Positions 14,722 to 23,756 of a stretch of 54,394 nucleotides of DNA are shown here, in pieces; position 1 is the stretch's first letter; the number at the start of each line of letters is the position of its first letter. Under the pieces are notes generated by a model. The model had not been told where the DNA came from and ran no database searches. It saw only the letters and a program-made list of their open reading frames with translations. The DNA is from Shimia ponticola. GTDB lineage: Bacteria > Pseudomonadota > Alphaproteobacteria > Rhodobacterales > Rhodobacteraceae. The position numbers and the translations under genes were made by a program. The stretch spans positions 1-54,394 of the forward strand of contig NZ_VCDK01000009.1 of NCBI RefSeq assembly GCF_007995215.1, given 5' to 3'.

Positions 14722-15645
14722 ATGTCAAATCATTTTGACAATCAGCCGTGCCTGCGGGACACTAAGGACACGGACGCAACAAACGCCGACGAGATGCCAT
14801 CTGCTTGGCGTCAAAGGCTGCAGTTGGTTCGAAGGAACGCGCAGATGTCTGAAGGCGATAATAAGGGTCCCGGCACCGGGTCCCCTGCCGCGACAGGCAC
14901 GGTGGAAGCATTTGCAACGCAAGTGCTCTCTCTTGTTGCGTCCAAAACTCAAGAGCGATCTGACGTGCTGAAAGACGACCTTTTCGAAGGTCTTGTCGCG
15001 GCTGTTCAGGCGTTCGACCCCATCCATCGGGACGCCATTCTGGAGCGGTTTGATGCCGCCGGAGTGCAGCCTCAGGATATCATTGACGTGTATATTCCCG
15101 CCGCTGCGCGCCACTTTGGCGACAGCTGGTGTGAAGACAGTCTGAGCTTTGCCGATGTGACAATCGGTGTGGCCAGATTGCAGGGTCTGACCCGCGATTT
15201 GCGGGCTGCCCAAACGGATAAGCTGGACGTTCCAGCGATCCTTCTTGTGGTCCCCGCCGAAGCCTATCACACGCTGGGTGCGACCGTGGTTGCAGACCAG
15301 TTGCGCCGCCATGGCGTGGTGGTCAAACTGGCCATGGGGTATTCGGAAAAGGACCTAAGGGAACTGCTCAAAACACATGACTTTGATGCGGTTCTCATCT
15401 CTGCAGCGGCCTGTGAAAGGCTTGAAACCATACGTAATTTGGTCAAAACTGTTAAAACCGCTGCGCACAGCAGCCCGCCAGTTGTTCTGGGCGGAACAGT
15501 GTTGGATCAGGAAACGGATATAAGGTCACTGACCGGTGCAGATCACATCGCCAACAACGCTGAAGAGGCATTGCGAATATGCGGGCTGACGATCCAAACG
15601 CCAGACGACGTATCGCGCGCAGCTCCGGATTTGACCAGGGGCTAG
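14722..15645 (+). CDS. ppaA: PpaA/AerR, cobalamin-binding-like antirepressor of PpsR
   Basis: PpaA/AerR proteins carry a B12-binding-like (SCHIC) domain and modulate PpsR/CrtJ in response to light or redox state. The N-terminal ~90 residues are polar and variable. Residues ~95-190 are helical, like the B12-binding cap. The C-terminal domain has the Rossmann-like pattern with PAEAYHTLGATVVADQLRRH, whose histidine is the candidate ligand-contacting residue, and VVLGGTVLD. I chose ATG at 14722 because AAGGA is 7 nt upstream; the frame is open back to 14680. It is followed directly by ppsR. Confidence 0.9.
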   Translation: MSNHFDNQPCLRDTKDTDATNADEMPSAWRQRLQLVRRNAQMSEGDNKGPGTGSPAATGTVEAFATQVLSLVASKTQERSDVLKDDLFEGLVAAVQAFDPIHRDAILERFDAAGVQPQDIIDVYIPAAARHFGDSWCEDSLSFADVTIGVARLQGLTRDLRAAQTDKLDVPAILLVVPAEAYHTLGATVVADQLRRHGVVVKLAMGYSEKDLRELLKTHDFDAVLISAAACERLETIRNLVKTVKTAAHSSPPVVLGGTVLDQETDIRSLTGADHIANNAEEALRICGLTIQTPDDVSRAAPDLTRG

Positions 15646-15698
15646 ATGCGGATGACGATTTCACCTCAAACGAGTTCGGACCCGTGACATCCCGAGGG

Positions 15699-17093
15699 AT
15701 GAAATACTGGTCCACGGGTTCGATCCCTCTGATCGCGCCCGAGCTTTTGGGTGGGATCATTTCGTCTGCGTCAGACCTGGCGCTGGTGATCGACGCGGAC
15801 GGTAAGATCATGTCCGTGCTGGTGAACCAAGAGCATCGGTCGCTGGGCAAGTTGGAACACTGGGAAGGTCGTGATGTGCGCGACTTCCTGACGCCCGAGT
15901 CCGTTCCAAAGCTGGATCAAAAACTTGAAACGCTGGACTCGCCTTCGGGGTTGCGTGCGGTCGAACTGAACCACATTGATCAGACGGCTTGGGAATTCCC
16001 GATCCGCTATACGTTCCATCGAATCGGGCCCGACGGGGCGCTGTTGATGCTTGGTCGTGACCTGCGTCCGATCGCGGAAATGCAGCAACAACTCGTCAAA
16101 GCGCAGATTGCGCTGGAACGAGATTACGAAACGCAGCGTGAATTTGACACACGTTATCGGGTGCTGATGGACACCACCCGCGAGGCGGTCGTGTTTGTCC
16201 AAGTTGGCAATGGACGTGTCACGGATGTGAACCCTTCTGCTGCAAATTTGCTGGGTGGAACGCGCGATGACTTGATCGGTCAGGCCTTTGCGCAAGAGTT
16301 CGAAGGTCGCCGCCGTGGCGAGTTTCTTGAGAGCCTGACCAATGCGGCTTTGTCGGATCGCGCCCGTCCTTTGACGCTTCAGGCGCGCCGGTCGCGCAAG
16401 CGCATCAACATCATTCCGACGGTGTTCCGCGCCTCGGGCGAGAGGTTGCTTCTTTGCCGTGTCGAGCTTGCTGATCAAAGCGAGGTCATGACAGACGAGC
16501 TGAGCGAAAACCTTTCGGCCCTGTATCAAGAGGGCGTGGATGCCATCGTCTTTACCGACAAAGAGGGCATCATCCGGTCTGCGAATGAAAGCTTCCTCAA
16601 CCTAACCGATCTTGCGCATCTGACAGGTGCCAAGGGCAAGTCGCTGGGTGATTTCCTGGCGCGTGGCACGGTCGACTTGAAGGTGCTTTTGGAAAACGCT
16701 GCACGCGCTGGTCAGATGCGCATGTATGCGACCAAGTTGGCGGGTGAATATTCGTCCACCATCTCGGTCGAGATTTCGGTGACCTACCTGAATGATCGCG
16801 CGCATCCGTCCTATGTCTTCGTCATTCGTGACGCGAGCCGGGTTGAGGCCGTGCGCAAACCGGGTGTGGCCGTGACCGACGACGCTGTGCGCTCGGTGAT
16901 GGAGTTGGTCGGGTCGGCTTCGTTGAAGGACATTGTCAGCGAAACGACCGATGTCGTCGAAAAGATGTGCATCGAAACGGCCGTGGAGCTGACCCGCAAC
17001 AATCGCGTTGCCGCAGCCGAAATGCTGGGCCTGTCACGCCAGTCTCTTTACGTGAAACTGCGCAAATACGGCCTGTTGGCAAAAGACGGTTAA
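15699..17093 (+). CDS. ppsR: transcriptional repressor PpsR/CrtJ
   Basis: PpsR is the redox-sensitive repressor of photosynthesis genes and binds TGT-N12-ACA. From ATG at 15699 the protein has 464 aa, the same length I recall for Rhodobacter PpsR. It has an N-terminal domain, the conserved PAS/linker block (LNHIDQTAWEFPIRYTFHR, LMLGRDLRPIAEMQQQLV), two further PAS domains and a C-terminal Fis-type helix-turn-helix (NNRVAAAEMLGLSRQSLYV). Cysteines C253 (LLLCRV) and C423 (EKMCIET) occupy the positions of the redox-active pair. No good ribosome-binding site is seen; an upstream GTG is possible. Confidence 0.95.
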   Translation: MKYWSTGSIPLIAPELLGGIISSASDLALVIDADGKIMSVLVNQEHRSLGKLEHWEGRDVRDFLTPESVPKLDQKLETLDSPSGLRAVELNHIDQTAWEFPIRYTFHRIGPDGALLMLGRDLRPIAEMQQQLVKAQIALERDYETQREFDTRYRVLMDTTREAVVFVQVGNGRVTDVNPSAANLLGGTRDDLIGQAFAQEFEGRRRGEFLESLTNAALSDRARPLTLQARRSRKRINIIPTVFRASGERLLLCRVELADQSEVMTDELSENLSALYQEGVDAIVFTDKEGIIRSANESFLNLTDLAHLTGAKGKSLGDFLARGTVDLKVLLENAARAGQMRMYATKLAGEYSSTISVEISVTYLNDRAHPSYVFVIRDASRVEAVRKPGVAVTDDAVRSVMELVGSASLKDIVSETTDVVEKMCIETAVELTRNNRVAAAEMLGLSRQSLYVKLRKYGLLAKDG

Positions 17094-17102
17094 GCCCGAC
17101 AA

Positions 17103-18167
17103 TTAGCCTGGACTCGTCTCCTGTGGCGACAGGGGTGTCACGTCAGATATACACCCGACCACCTGCAGGGGCGGGGGATTGGCGCCGTTCTGGACCTTGA
17201 ACGGACCTAGGTAAGCCGACGCCTTTGCATCCTTGGCCTCTTTCAAGAAAGCTTTTTCCTTTTTCGACCACGTCGCTTGGACCTTGCTGTCCAATCCGAC
17301 AATCAAGGCCGAGGGGATCAGAGGCAGCACGCCTTTGTTCTTGGATGTCTTGCCGTTCGAGCAAAAGCCGCGCTTTTGCTGACCCAGATACCAGCCATTG
17401 GTCGAGAAGAGTTGCGGCAGCATCCAAGGCCGGTGCAACGACACCATGAGATATTTGAACGACACTTGCGTCACCTGGGATGTCGGGACCTCAAGCGTTT
17501 TGTCATTATCGTCGTTTGACAGTTTCAGTGTCTCCGACCCTTCGGGCACCTTGATCGATTTGGAGGCGACACCCGAGCCAAGCGGAAGCGTCAATGGACG
17601 AAAGCGATTTGTCTGGGTCGAGTCGTACCAATCCTCTGGCGCGGCATACACGGCGCGCCAATCGCCGGCTGTCCCATCCAGATTTGCGAATTTTGAATTC
17701 GAGAAACCCCGCTGAGCCATGGCCAGCGTCTGCGCGGCAAAGGGATTACCGGACAAGGCGTTGGCGTTGTTGACGACAAGGTCATAGGTCATTTCCGTCG
17801 ATGATGCTGACGGGATGAATGTGGGACCGACGCTGGGTAGCGGATCGACCAGTTCGCGAAAGGCAAAGAGCGAGCGCATATCGCCAGTCGGGTTCTGATT
17901 AGAATGCGCATTGGCGTATTGCGTCGGATTGATGGTGATGGGTACCTCTGCCATCTGCAGCACTTGGTTTTCGCCGACAGAGGGGATCGTCGTGGTTGTC
18001 ATGGGGGTGGCCGTTTGCACATCGGCCATCGCCCCGCCGAACTCAAAACTGGGTGCGCGCAAGGCATCATCAGGTGTTTCGAATTGCGGCGCGGTTGCAA
18101 CGTGGGCTTGTTGAAGGGCCGACAGGTCGTCTTCCAGCGCGGCGGCGAAGGCATCGGTTAATCTCAT
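17103..18167 (-). CDS. unknown protein, paralogue of the neighbouring gene at 18253-19629
   Basis: I do not recognise this 354 aa protein. It has no clear signal peptide or membrane helix. The last ~150 residues share a layout with the upstream neighbour: RPWMLPQLFSTNGWYLG, LPLIPSALIVGL, a stretch with a GPF block (SAYLGPFKVQNG), and a terminal LQVVGCISDV. The N-terminal half is Thr/Pro-rich and different. ATG at 18167 is preferred because GGAG lies 6 nt upstream; an in-frame ATG ten codons earlier lacks one. It converges on ppsR (stop to stop 9 bp) and is separated from the neighbour by a GC-rich hairpin. Confidence 0.75.
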   Translation of the reverse strand: MRLTDAFAAALEDDLSALQQAHVATAPQFETPDDALRAPSFEFGGAMADVQTATPMTTTTIPSVGENQVLQMAEVPITINPTQYANAHSNQNPTGDMRSLFAFRELVDPLPSVGPTFIPSASSTEMTYDLVVNNANALSGNPFAAQTLAMAQRGFSNSKFANLDGTAGDWRAVYAAPEDWYDSTQTNRFRPLTLPLGSGVASKSIKVPEGSETLKLSNDDNDKTLEVPTSQVTQVSFKYLMVSLHRPWMLPQLFSTNGWYLGQQKRGFCSNGKTSKNKGVLPLIPSALIVGLDSKVQATWSKKEKAFLKEAKDAKASAYLGPFKVQNGANPPPLQVVGCISDVTPLSPQETSPG

Positions 18168-18201
18168 GGCTGTCTCCGCAGGTTCAATCCAAGTCAAAAC
18201 A

Positions 18202-18229
18202 CCCGGGCCACGACATGGCGCGGCCCGGG
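18202..18229 (-). terminator. GC-rich hairpin between the two paralogous unknown genes
   Basis: CCCGGGCC (18202-18209) pairs with GGCCCGGG (18222-18229) around a 12 nt loop, just downstream of the 18253-19629 gene on the minus strand. There is no T-tract. It closely resembles the hairpin after pufX at 26632-26658, including the CGCGGCCCGG arm, so the two probably belong to one terminator/repeat family. Confidence 0.5.
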
Positions 18230-18252
18230 CAGATCACTTGCTATGGAACCGC

Positions 18253-19629
18253 CTATTTTGGGTCCATTGGGGCCGATGCGTGGTTGATCGCACTGACCCA
18301 GCCGATGACCTGCAGGCCCGGCAGTTTCAGGGTGCCGCCGTCAAACTTGGACGCAAAGGTCGATTTGCTATCGCTATGGGAATAGCTGCCCGAGACGCTG
18401 AACGGACCCCAGCCGCCAGAGGCCTCTGTCTTGATCGAGTTGGCGACAAAGGATTTGTCCTCACTCGAGAAATCAGCCGTGATCGACACATTACGCGCCA
18501 CAATCATGCCGGTCGGGATAAGCGGCAACGCGCCCGACGGCGGGTTCAGACCATCAGAGATACCGTTCTTGTTGAAACCATCGACCCACCAGTCATTCAT
18601 CGAGAAGAGCAGTGGGTTGAACCAAGGCCGTTTGATCTGAACAAAGACAAGCTCTGCTGACAGTTCAAGGTTTTCGGCGTCCATGTGGGCATGGTTTTCC
18701 TCATGGCTGCCGGACACACCGGCCGAGGCATGCCACAGGCCCCATGACCCCGAGGCAGACGCCGCATAGCTCGTTGCCGAGGACGACGCCGTCTTGTTCA
18801 AATACGAGCTTTTCAGTGTGAGTTCCGTCGCCTTGATCGACGGATCCATCCAGTTGCTGGGTAGGGCATAGGAAGGCAGCCAAGGATTGCCGCCCGCCGT
18901 GCTCGGCGCCATCTGGTGCTGTCCGTTCACGAGCGCCTGGCTATTCGCAATCGTCGAGGCAATGGCGTTGTTGATGGACGATGCCATTGCGGCCTGGGCC
19001 TCATCGACCTGTTTGCGGCCTTCGTTGTTCCACTTGTTCCATGCCTGATCGACGGTCAGTTGCAGACCCGGCTGCACCGCGTTCCACGCGCGTTGGTCTT
19101 TGACGTCCGACAGGTCATAGCCGTTATAGGCCGTGCGATAGCCGCCGACTGCCGTCACATAGGCGGCGAGGTTGTTGTCATAGGCCGTTGCGATCTGACT
19201 TGGATTTGTCTGCGTCGTCGTAGAGCCGTCGAAGCCGGTGACCGTTGAGGTGGTGTTCAGATAATTGAACGCCATCTCGTAGATCTTCTTTTGCTCTTCG
19301 CTGACGGTGGCATCGGTGTTCGCCCCGTTGACGATGGTCGAATAGGTGGCTGACAACTGTTTGCCACTGTCAGACCACAGCGGCTCGGGGTTTGGCTGTG
19401 CATCCACCAGCGCCGAGAACGCTTCGGCCTGACGCAAATCGCCGCCGGGGTTCAGCGGCGTCATCATGTTTTTGAAATCGTCAGGGTTCAGGACGACATT
19501 CTTGGCCATTTGAATATAGCTGGTCGCCGGGTTGAAGGCGGCATTTTTGCCTTCTGGCGAATAGCTGATGGCGTCATGCAGGCGGTCATACAGGCTTTCA
19601 AGAACCTGTCTTTCCTTTTCGGGAGTCAT
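18253..19629 (-). CDS. unknown protein with a C-terminal beta-rich domain shared with its neighbour
   Basis: I do not recognise this 458 aa protein. Residues ~1-220 are mainly helical and Gln/Asn-rich (KERQVLESLYDRLHD, DQAWNKWNNEGRKQVDEAQAA). Residues ~260-458 are beta-rich and Ser/Gly-rich, with RPWFNPLLFSMNDWWVDG, ALPLIPTGMIVARNVSITAD, GGWGPFSVSGSYSHSDSK and a terminal LPGLQVIGWVSAI. The blocks RPW..P.LFS.N.W, LPLIP, GPF.V and LQV.G occur in the same order in the downstream gene. AAAGGATTTCGT precedes the ATG. No signal peptide is visible. The pair interrupts the usual ppsR-bchG neighbourhood. Confidence 0.75.
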   Translation of the reverse strand: MTPEKERQVLESLYDRLHDAISYSPEGKNAAFNPATSYIQMAKNVVLNPDDFKNMMTPLNPGGDLRQAEAFSALVDAQPNPEPLWSDSGKQLSATYSTIVNGANTDATVSEEQKKIYEMAFNYLNTTSTVTGFDGSTTTQTNPSQIATAYDNNLAAYVTAVGGYRTAYNGYDLSDVKDQRAWNAVQPGLQLTVDQAWNKWNNEGRKQVDEAQAAMASSINNAIASTIANSQALVNGQHQMAPSTAGGNPWLPSYALPSNWMDPSIKATELTLKSSYLNKTASSSATSYAASASGSWGLWHASAGVSGSHEENHAHMDAENLELSAELVFVQIKRPWFNPLLFSMNDWWVDGFNKNGISDGLNPPSGALPLIPTGMIVARNVSITADFSSEDKSFVANSIKTEASGGWGPFSVSGSYSHSDSKSTFASKFDGGTLKLPGLQVIGWVSAINHASAPMDPK

Positions 19630-19749
19630 ACGAAATCCTTTCGTCTACGCGTGAAACAAAACATCGACAAATACGGTGCTGCCTGGACAAATTGGCTGGC
19701 GGCACAGGGTGTTGGTTCTCGAAAAATGAGCACCCCCCATGGTCAGCCA

Positions 19750-19769
19750 TGATACCTTGAGTTGTATCA
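19750..19769. promoter_or_regulatory. inverted repeat upstream of bchG and the unknown pair
   Basis: TGATAC-N8-GTATCA is a perfect 6 bp inverted repeat with an 8 bp spacer in the 237 bp gap between the divergent 19629 gene and bchG. The form is that of a dimeric regulator's operator. The rest of the gap shows only the PpsR motif at the bchG start. The regulator is unknown. Confidence 0.35.
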
Positions 19770-19866
19770 ATCGTATGTGCCCACAGTCACACCGCGAGTG
19801 ATCCCGCGGATGGAGAAACCGCTGAATCTCCTTGCGAGACTCGGCGCGTTCGGACTACGTTACATC

Positions 19867-20769
19867 ATGACTGTCAGCACAAGTTTACACTTCCGGCGAT
19901 TTCCAGAACCTGCGGCAGCGCTTCAGCTGATCAAACCGATTACCTGGTTTCCCCCAATGTGGGCCTATGTCTGTGGCGTCGTGTCGTCGGGTGTTTCGCC
20001 TTCCGGGTCATGGTGGCTTGTCGTGGTTGGCATTCTTTTGGCGGGGCCAATCGTCTGCGGCATGAGCCAGGCTGCCAATGACTGGTGCGACCGGCATGTC
20101 GATGCAATTAACGAACCGGATCGACCGATCCCCTCTGGCCGGATTCCCGGGCGATGGGGCCTTTGGATTGCGCTGGCCATGTCGGCGCTGTCGTTGGCTG
20201 TCGGGGCGCTGCTTGGCCCTTGGGGCTTTGGCGCGACGGTGCTGGGCGTCTTGGCCGCATGGGCCTATTCGGTTGAACCGATCCGTTTGAAACGATCTGG
20301 TTGGTGGGGACCCGGCCTTGTCGGGCTGAGTTATGAAAGCCTGCCGTGGTTCACAGGAGCCGCCGTGCTCAGCGCGGGCGCGCCACGCGCCGAAGTCGTC
20401 ATTGTCGCGATCCTCTATGGATTGGGCGCGCATGGCATCATGACCCTGAACGATTTCAAGGCGCTCGAAGGCGACCGAAAAATGGGCGTGAATTCCCTGC
20501 CAGTCACACTGGGCCCAGCGGCTGCGGCGCAGATTGCCTGCCTGATCATGGCCGCGGCTCAGGTGGTCGTGATCGCTCTGCTGTTCGAGTGGGGGCGTCC
20601 GATCCATGCTTTCGTGATTTGCGGTTTTCTTGCCGTTCAGTTCTGGGCGATGTCGGTCATGCTGCGTGATCCCAAGGGCAAGGCACCTTGGTATAACGGG
20701 CCGGGTGTTGGTGCCTATGTCGCCGGCATGATGACCGCCGCGATTGCGATCCGGGGGCTTCCGCTATGA
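19867..20769 (+). CDS. bchG: bacteriochlorophyll synthase (geranylgeranyl/phytyl transferase)
   Basis: BchG esterifies bacteriochlorophyllide a with geranylgeranyl or phytyl diphosphate. The UbiA-type membrane protein has about eight helices and both Asp-rich motifs: NDWCDRHVDAINEPDRP and NDFKALEGDRKMGVNS. Starting at ATG 19867 (MTVSTSLHFRRFPEP) gives 300 aa and matches the family N-terminus, although no clear ribosome-binding site precedes it and the frame is open back to 19762. A PpsR operator overlaps these first codons. The stop overlaps the next gene by ATGA. Confidence 0.94.
   Translation: MTVSTSLHFRRFPEPAAALQLIKPITWFPPMWAYVCGVVSSGVSPSGSWWLVVVGILLAGPIVCGMSQAANDWCDRHVDAINEPDRPIPSGRIPGRWGLWIALAMSALSLAVGALLGPWGFGATVLGVLAAWAYSVEPIRLKRSGWWGPGLVGLSYESLPWFTGAAVLSAGAPRAEVVIVAILYGLGAHGIMTLNDFKALEGDRKMGVNSLPVTLGPAAAAQIACLIMAAAQVVVIALLFEWGRPIHAFVICGFLAVQFWAMSVMLRDPKGKAPWYNGPGVGAYVAGMMTAAIAIRGLPL
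19872..19889. promoter_or_regulatory. PpsR operator at the start of bchG
   Basis: TGTCAGCACAAGTTTACA fits TGT-N12-ACA perfectly. It begins 5 bp inside the predicted bchG reading frame (codons 2-8). Either PpsR represses by blocking elongation near the start, or bchG begins elsewhere. Chance matches occur about once per 4 kb, so the position at a promoter-proximal end is the main support. Confidence 0.5.
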
Positions 20770-22046
20770 CCCTGTCCTGGTTCGGCATCATGCGGCTTGG
20801 CCTTGTGCAGATGGCCCTTGGCGCGGTGGTTGTGTTGACCACGTCGACACTGAACCGGCTTATGGTGGTCGAACTAGCGCTGCCTGCGGTGCTGCCCGGT
20901 CTGCTGGTCGCGCTGCACTACGGGATTCAGATTACGCGCCCATCCTGGGGTTTTCGCTCTGACGCCTTGGGCAACCGCACGCCATGGATCATCGGCGGCA
21001 TGCTGGTGCTCGCCACGGGCGGCTTGGGCGCGGCATTTGGCGTTGTCCTGTTGGAATCCTCCTTTGCCGCCGGTTTGGCGATTTCGATCGTAGCCTATGC
21101 CCTGATCGGGCTTGGCGTCGGCGCATCAGGCACCTCGCTGCTGGCGTTGCTCGCGACCACCACCGTCGAACGTCGGCGAGCTGCGGCGGCTACGATCACG
21201 TGGCTCATGATGATCTTTGGTATCGCAATGACAGCAGGGATCGCAGGCAGCTTCCTCGACCCGTATTCGCCCGCACGTCTGTTGAATGTTGTGATGGTCG
21301 TTTGCGGTGCGGCCGTTGTTCTGACGGTTTTGGCTGTGTTCCGGCTTGAGCGAGGATTGCAGGCCCGCGCCGAGCCTGACAGCGCCCCGTTTATGAAGGC
21401 CTTGGCCGAAGTCTGGGCCGAACCCAAGGCGCGGCGCTTTACCATTTTCGTGTTCCTGTCGATGACGGCGTACTTCATGCAGGAACTGATCCTTGAGCCA
21501 TTCGCTGGTCTCGTCTTTGATTTCACGCCCGGTCAGTCCACTGCGCTCAGCGGTGCGCAGAATGGCGGTGTCTTTGTCGGGATGCTTACTGTTGGTATTG
21601 CTGCGACTGGCCTGAAATGGGGCAGCTTGCGCAATTGGGTGATTGCCGGGTGCCTTGGGTCTGCTGCTTCGCTTACCATAATCACAGTTATGGGGACGAC
21701 GGCAGAGACGCTGCCGCTTGTCCCCGCCGTGGTTTCGCTTGGGTTCTTTAACGGCATGTTCGCCGTCGCAGCCATTGGCTCGATGATGGCCCTTGCTGGC
21801 CAAGGCCGCGACCGGCGCGAAGGCACACGCATGGGTCTATGGGGTGCCGCGCAGGCCATTGCCGCCGGATTTGGCGGTCTCTTGGGGGCAGCCGCTGTCG
21901 ACCTCGCACGCGGCCCGCTGAGTGACCCGCAGGCGTTCGGGGTCGTCTTTATCCTCGAAGCTTTCCTTTTTGTCGCCGCTGCCTTGATGGCGGTCAAAGT
22001 TATGGGCGCGCCGGACCGGTCCGCCTCCCTCGTTGCAGGAGAATGA
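20766..22046 (+). CDS. PucC/LhaA-family membrane protein between bchG and bchP (ORF428 type)
   Basis: The 426 aa protein has about 12 membrane helices and belongs to the same family as LhaA and PucC: STLNRLMVVELALPAVLPG, the WGFRSDALGNRTPWIIGG loop and MGLWGAAQAIAAGFGGL. A gene of this type lies between bchG and bchP in Rhodobacter and most related clusters and is often called orf428 or bch2. A role in pigment delivery is inferred from family. Both ends are tightly packed: ATGA overlap with bchG and a 1 bp gap to bchP. Confidence 0.88.
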   Translation: MTLSWFGIMRLGLVQMALGAVVVLTTSTLNRLMVVELALPAVLPGLLVALHYGIQITRPSWGFRSDALGNRTPWIIGGMLVLATGGLGAAFGVVLLESSFAAGLAISIVAYALIGLGVGASGTSLLALLATTTVERRRAAAATITWLMMIFGIAMTAGIAGSFLDPYSPARLLNVVMVVCGAAVVLTVLAVFRLERGLQARAEPDSAPFMKALAEVWAEPKARRFTIFVFLSMTAYFMQELILEPFAGLVFDFTPGQSTALSGAQNGGVFVGMLTVGIAATGLKWGSLRNWVIAGCLGSAASLTIITVMGTTAETLPLVPAVVSLGFFNGMFAVAAIGSMMALAGQGRDRREGTRMGLWGAAQAIAAGFGGLLGAAAVDLARGPLSDPQAFGVVFILEAFLFVAAALMAVKVMGAPDRSASLVAGE

Positions 22047-22047
22047 A

Positions 22048-23229
22048 ATGACCCAGTATGACGTTGTTGTCGTCGGTGGTGGCCCATCCGGTGCCACAGC
22101 AGCAGAAGACCTTGCGCGCGCAGGAAAACGTGTGGCGATGCTGGATCGCGCCGGACGCATCAAACCCTGCGGTGGTGCTGTCCCGCCGCGCCTGATTTCG
22201 GATTTCAACATTCCCGACAGTCAGATCGTGGCCAAGATCAACACCGCCCGCATGATTTCGCCCACAGCGCGTCAGGTCGATATCCCGATCGAGAACGGCT
22301 ATGTCGGCATGGTCGACCGCGAGCATTTTGACGAATACCTGCGCGTCCGCGCCGCCGAGGCGGGCGCAGACCGCTTTACCGGCACCTTCCTGCGCATCGA
22401 GCGCGGCGACCAGACCCGCATCGTGTACCGCGACAAGGCCACGCGCGAGGAACGCAGCCTGCCGACCAAGCTGATCATCGGGGCCGACGGCGCGCGTTCG
22501 GACGTGGCCCGCGCAGAGGTGCCCGGCGGCGACACCATCCCTTATGTCATCGCCTATCACGAAATCATCAAAGCGCCGGGCAAGATCGGATCCTACGACC
22601 CCGAACGCTGCGACGTCATTTATGATGGCCAGATTAGCCCCGATTTCTATGGCTGGGTCTTCCCGCACGGATCATCGGCATCCGTTGGCATGGGCACCGG
22701 CATCGACGGGATCGATCTGAAAAAGGCGACCGCCGACCTGCGCAAATCCAGCGGATTGGAAGACTGCGAGACCATCCGCAAGGAAGGCGCACCTATCCCG
22801 CTGAAGCCACTGGATCGCTGGGACAATGGCCGCGATGTGGTGTTGGCTGGTGACGCGGCAGGCGTGGTCGCGCCATCCTCAGGCGAAGGTATCTATTACG
22901 CCATGATGGGTGGCCGCGTCGCGGGTTTGGCTGCCGAAAAGGCGCTTGCGACCGCCAACGCGTCTGACCTGAAACTCGCCCGTAAGCTGTTTATGAAAGA
23001 GCACAAGAATGTCTTCAAAGTGCTCGGTGCCATGCAGGATGCCTATTACCGAAGCGATGAGCGCCGCGAGCGCTTTGTGTCGCTGTGTCATGATGTCGAC
23101 GTGCAGCGACTCACCTTTGAGGCGTATATGAACAAGAAGCTCGTGGCCGCGCGGCCACTGGCGCACATTAAGATTGGCATTAAGAATCTCGCACATCTGA
23201 CAGGGATCGTGCGACCGGAGTACACCTGA
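22048..23229 (+). CDS. bchP: geranylgeranyl reductase (bacteriochlorophyll)
   Basis: BchP reduces the geranylgeranyl tail of bacteriochlorophyll a to phytyl. The FAD/NAD-binding motif VVVGGGPSGATAAEDLARAG is at residues 6-25, and VVLAGDAAGVVAPSSGEGI, the second FAD-contact block, is near residue 265. The length is 393 aa. ATG at 22048 has GGAG 6 nt upstream; an in-frame ATG five codons earlier overlaps the previous gene. The stop overlaps the idi start (TGATG). Confidence 0.96.
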   Translation: MTQYDVVVVGGGPSGATAAEDLARAGKRVAMLDRAGRIKPCGGAVPPRLISDFNIPDSQIVAKINTARMISPTARQVDIPIENGYVGMVDREHFDEYLRVRAAEAGADRFTGTFLRIERGDQTRIVYRDKATREERSLPTKLIIGADGARSDVARAEVPGGDTIPYVIAYHEIIKAPGKIGSYDPERCDVIYDGQISPDFYGWVFPHGSSASVGMGTGIDGIDLKKATADLRKSSGLEDCETIRKEGAPIPLKPLDRWDNGRDVVLAGDAAGVVAPSSGEGIYYAMMGGRVAGLAAEKALATANASDLKLARKLFMKEHKNVFKVLGAMQDAYYRSDERRERFVSLCHDVDVQRLTFEAYMNKKLVAARPLAHIKIGIKNLAHLTGIVRPEYT

Positions 23230-23756
23230 TGGACATGATCCCCGCCTGGGTAGATGGAAAGCTGACACCCGTTGAGAAGCTCGAAGTGCATCAACGTGGC
23301 TTGCGTCACAAGGCGATAAGCGTCTTTGTGATGGATGGCAGACGGGTGCTTCTTCAACAGCGCGCACTGTCCAAATACCACACGCCGGGTCAGTGGGCGA
23401 ACACCTGCTGCACCCATCCCCACTGGGACGAAGACCCCGCAATTTGTGCCACCCGCAGGTTGAAAGAGGAATTGGGAATCACCGGCCTCTATCCCTCGCA
23501 TCGCGATCAGATTGAATACCGCGCAGACGTTGGTAATGGGCTGATCGAGCACGAATTGGTTGAGATTTACTTGGCAACTGCGACGTCGCAACTCAGGATT
23601 GAACCGAACCCGTCCGAGGTAATGGCGACGCGATGGGTGGATTTGTACGATCTGAAAGCAGAAACTTTGCGCCATCCGGAAAAATTCACACCTTGGCTTC
23701 GAATTTATCTGGCCGAGTATTCTGATCGTATTTTCGGCGCCATGGCAAAAGCCTAG
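23229..23756 (+). CDS. idi: isopentenyl-diphosphate delta-isomerase (type 1)
   Basis: Idi interconverts isopentenyl and dimethylallyl diphosphate for the carotenoid and phytol branches. The 175 aa protein has the Nudix fold. It contains the catalytic cysteine region WANTCCTHPHW and the acidic helix ATRRLKEELGI. Its place after bchP is usual in this group, and with dxs at 24.5 kb it gives the plasmid its own supply of isoprenoid precursors. Confidence 0.95.
   Translation: MDMIPAWVDGKLTPVEKLEVHQRGLRHKAISVFVMDGRRVLLQQRALSKYHTPGQWANTCCTHPHWDEDPAICATRRLKEELGITGLYPSHRDQIEYRADVGNGLIEHELVEIYLATATSQLRIEPNPSEVMATRWVDLYDLKAETLRHPEKFTPWLRIYLAEYSDRIFGAMAKA

Noticed and set aside
17136-17153. TGT-N12-ACA match (TGTCACGTCAGATATACA) as a PpsR operator
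   Set aside because: It lies inside the 3' end of the 17103 gene, between convergent genes, far from any promoter. About a dozen chance matches to this six-base pattern are expected over 54 kb.
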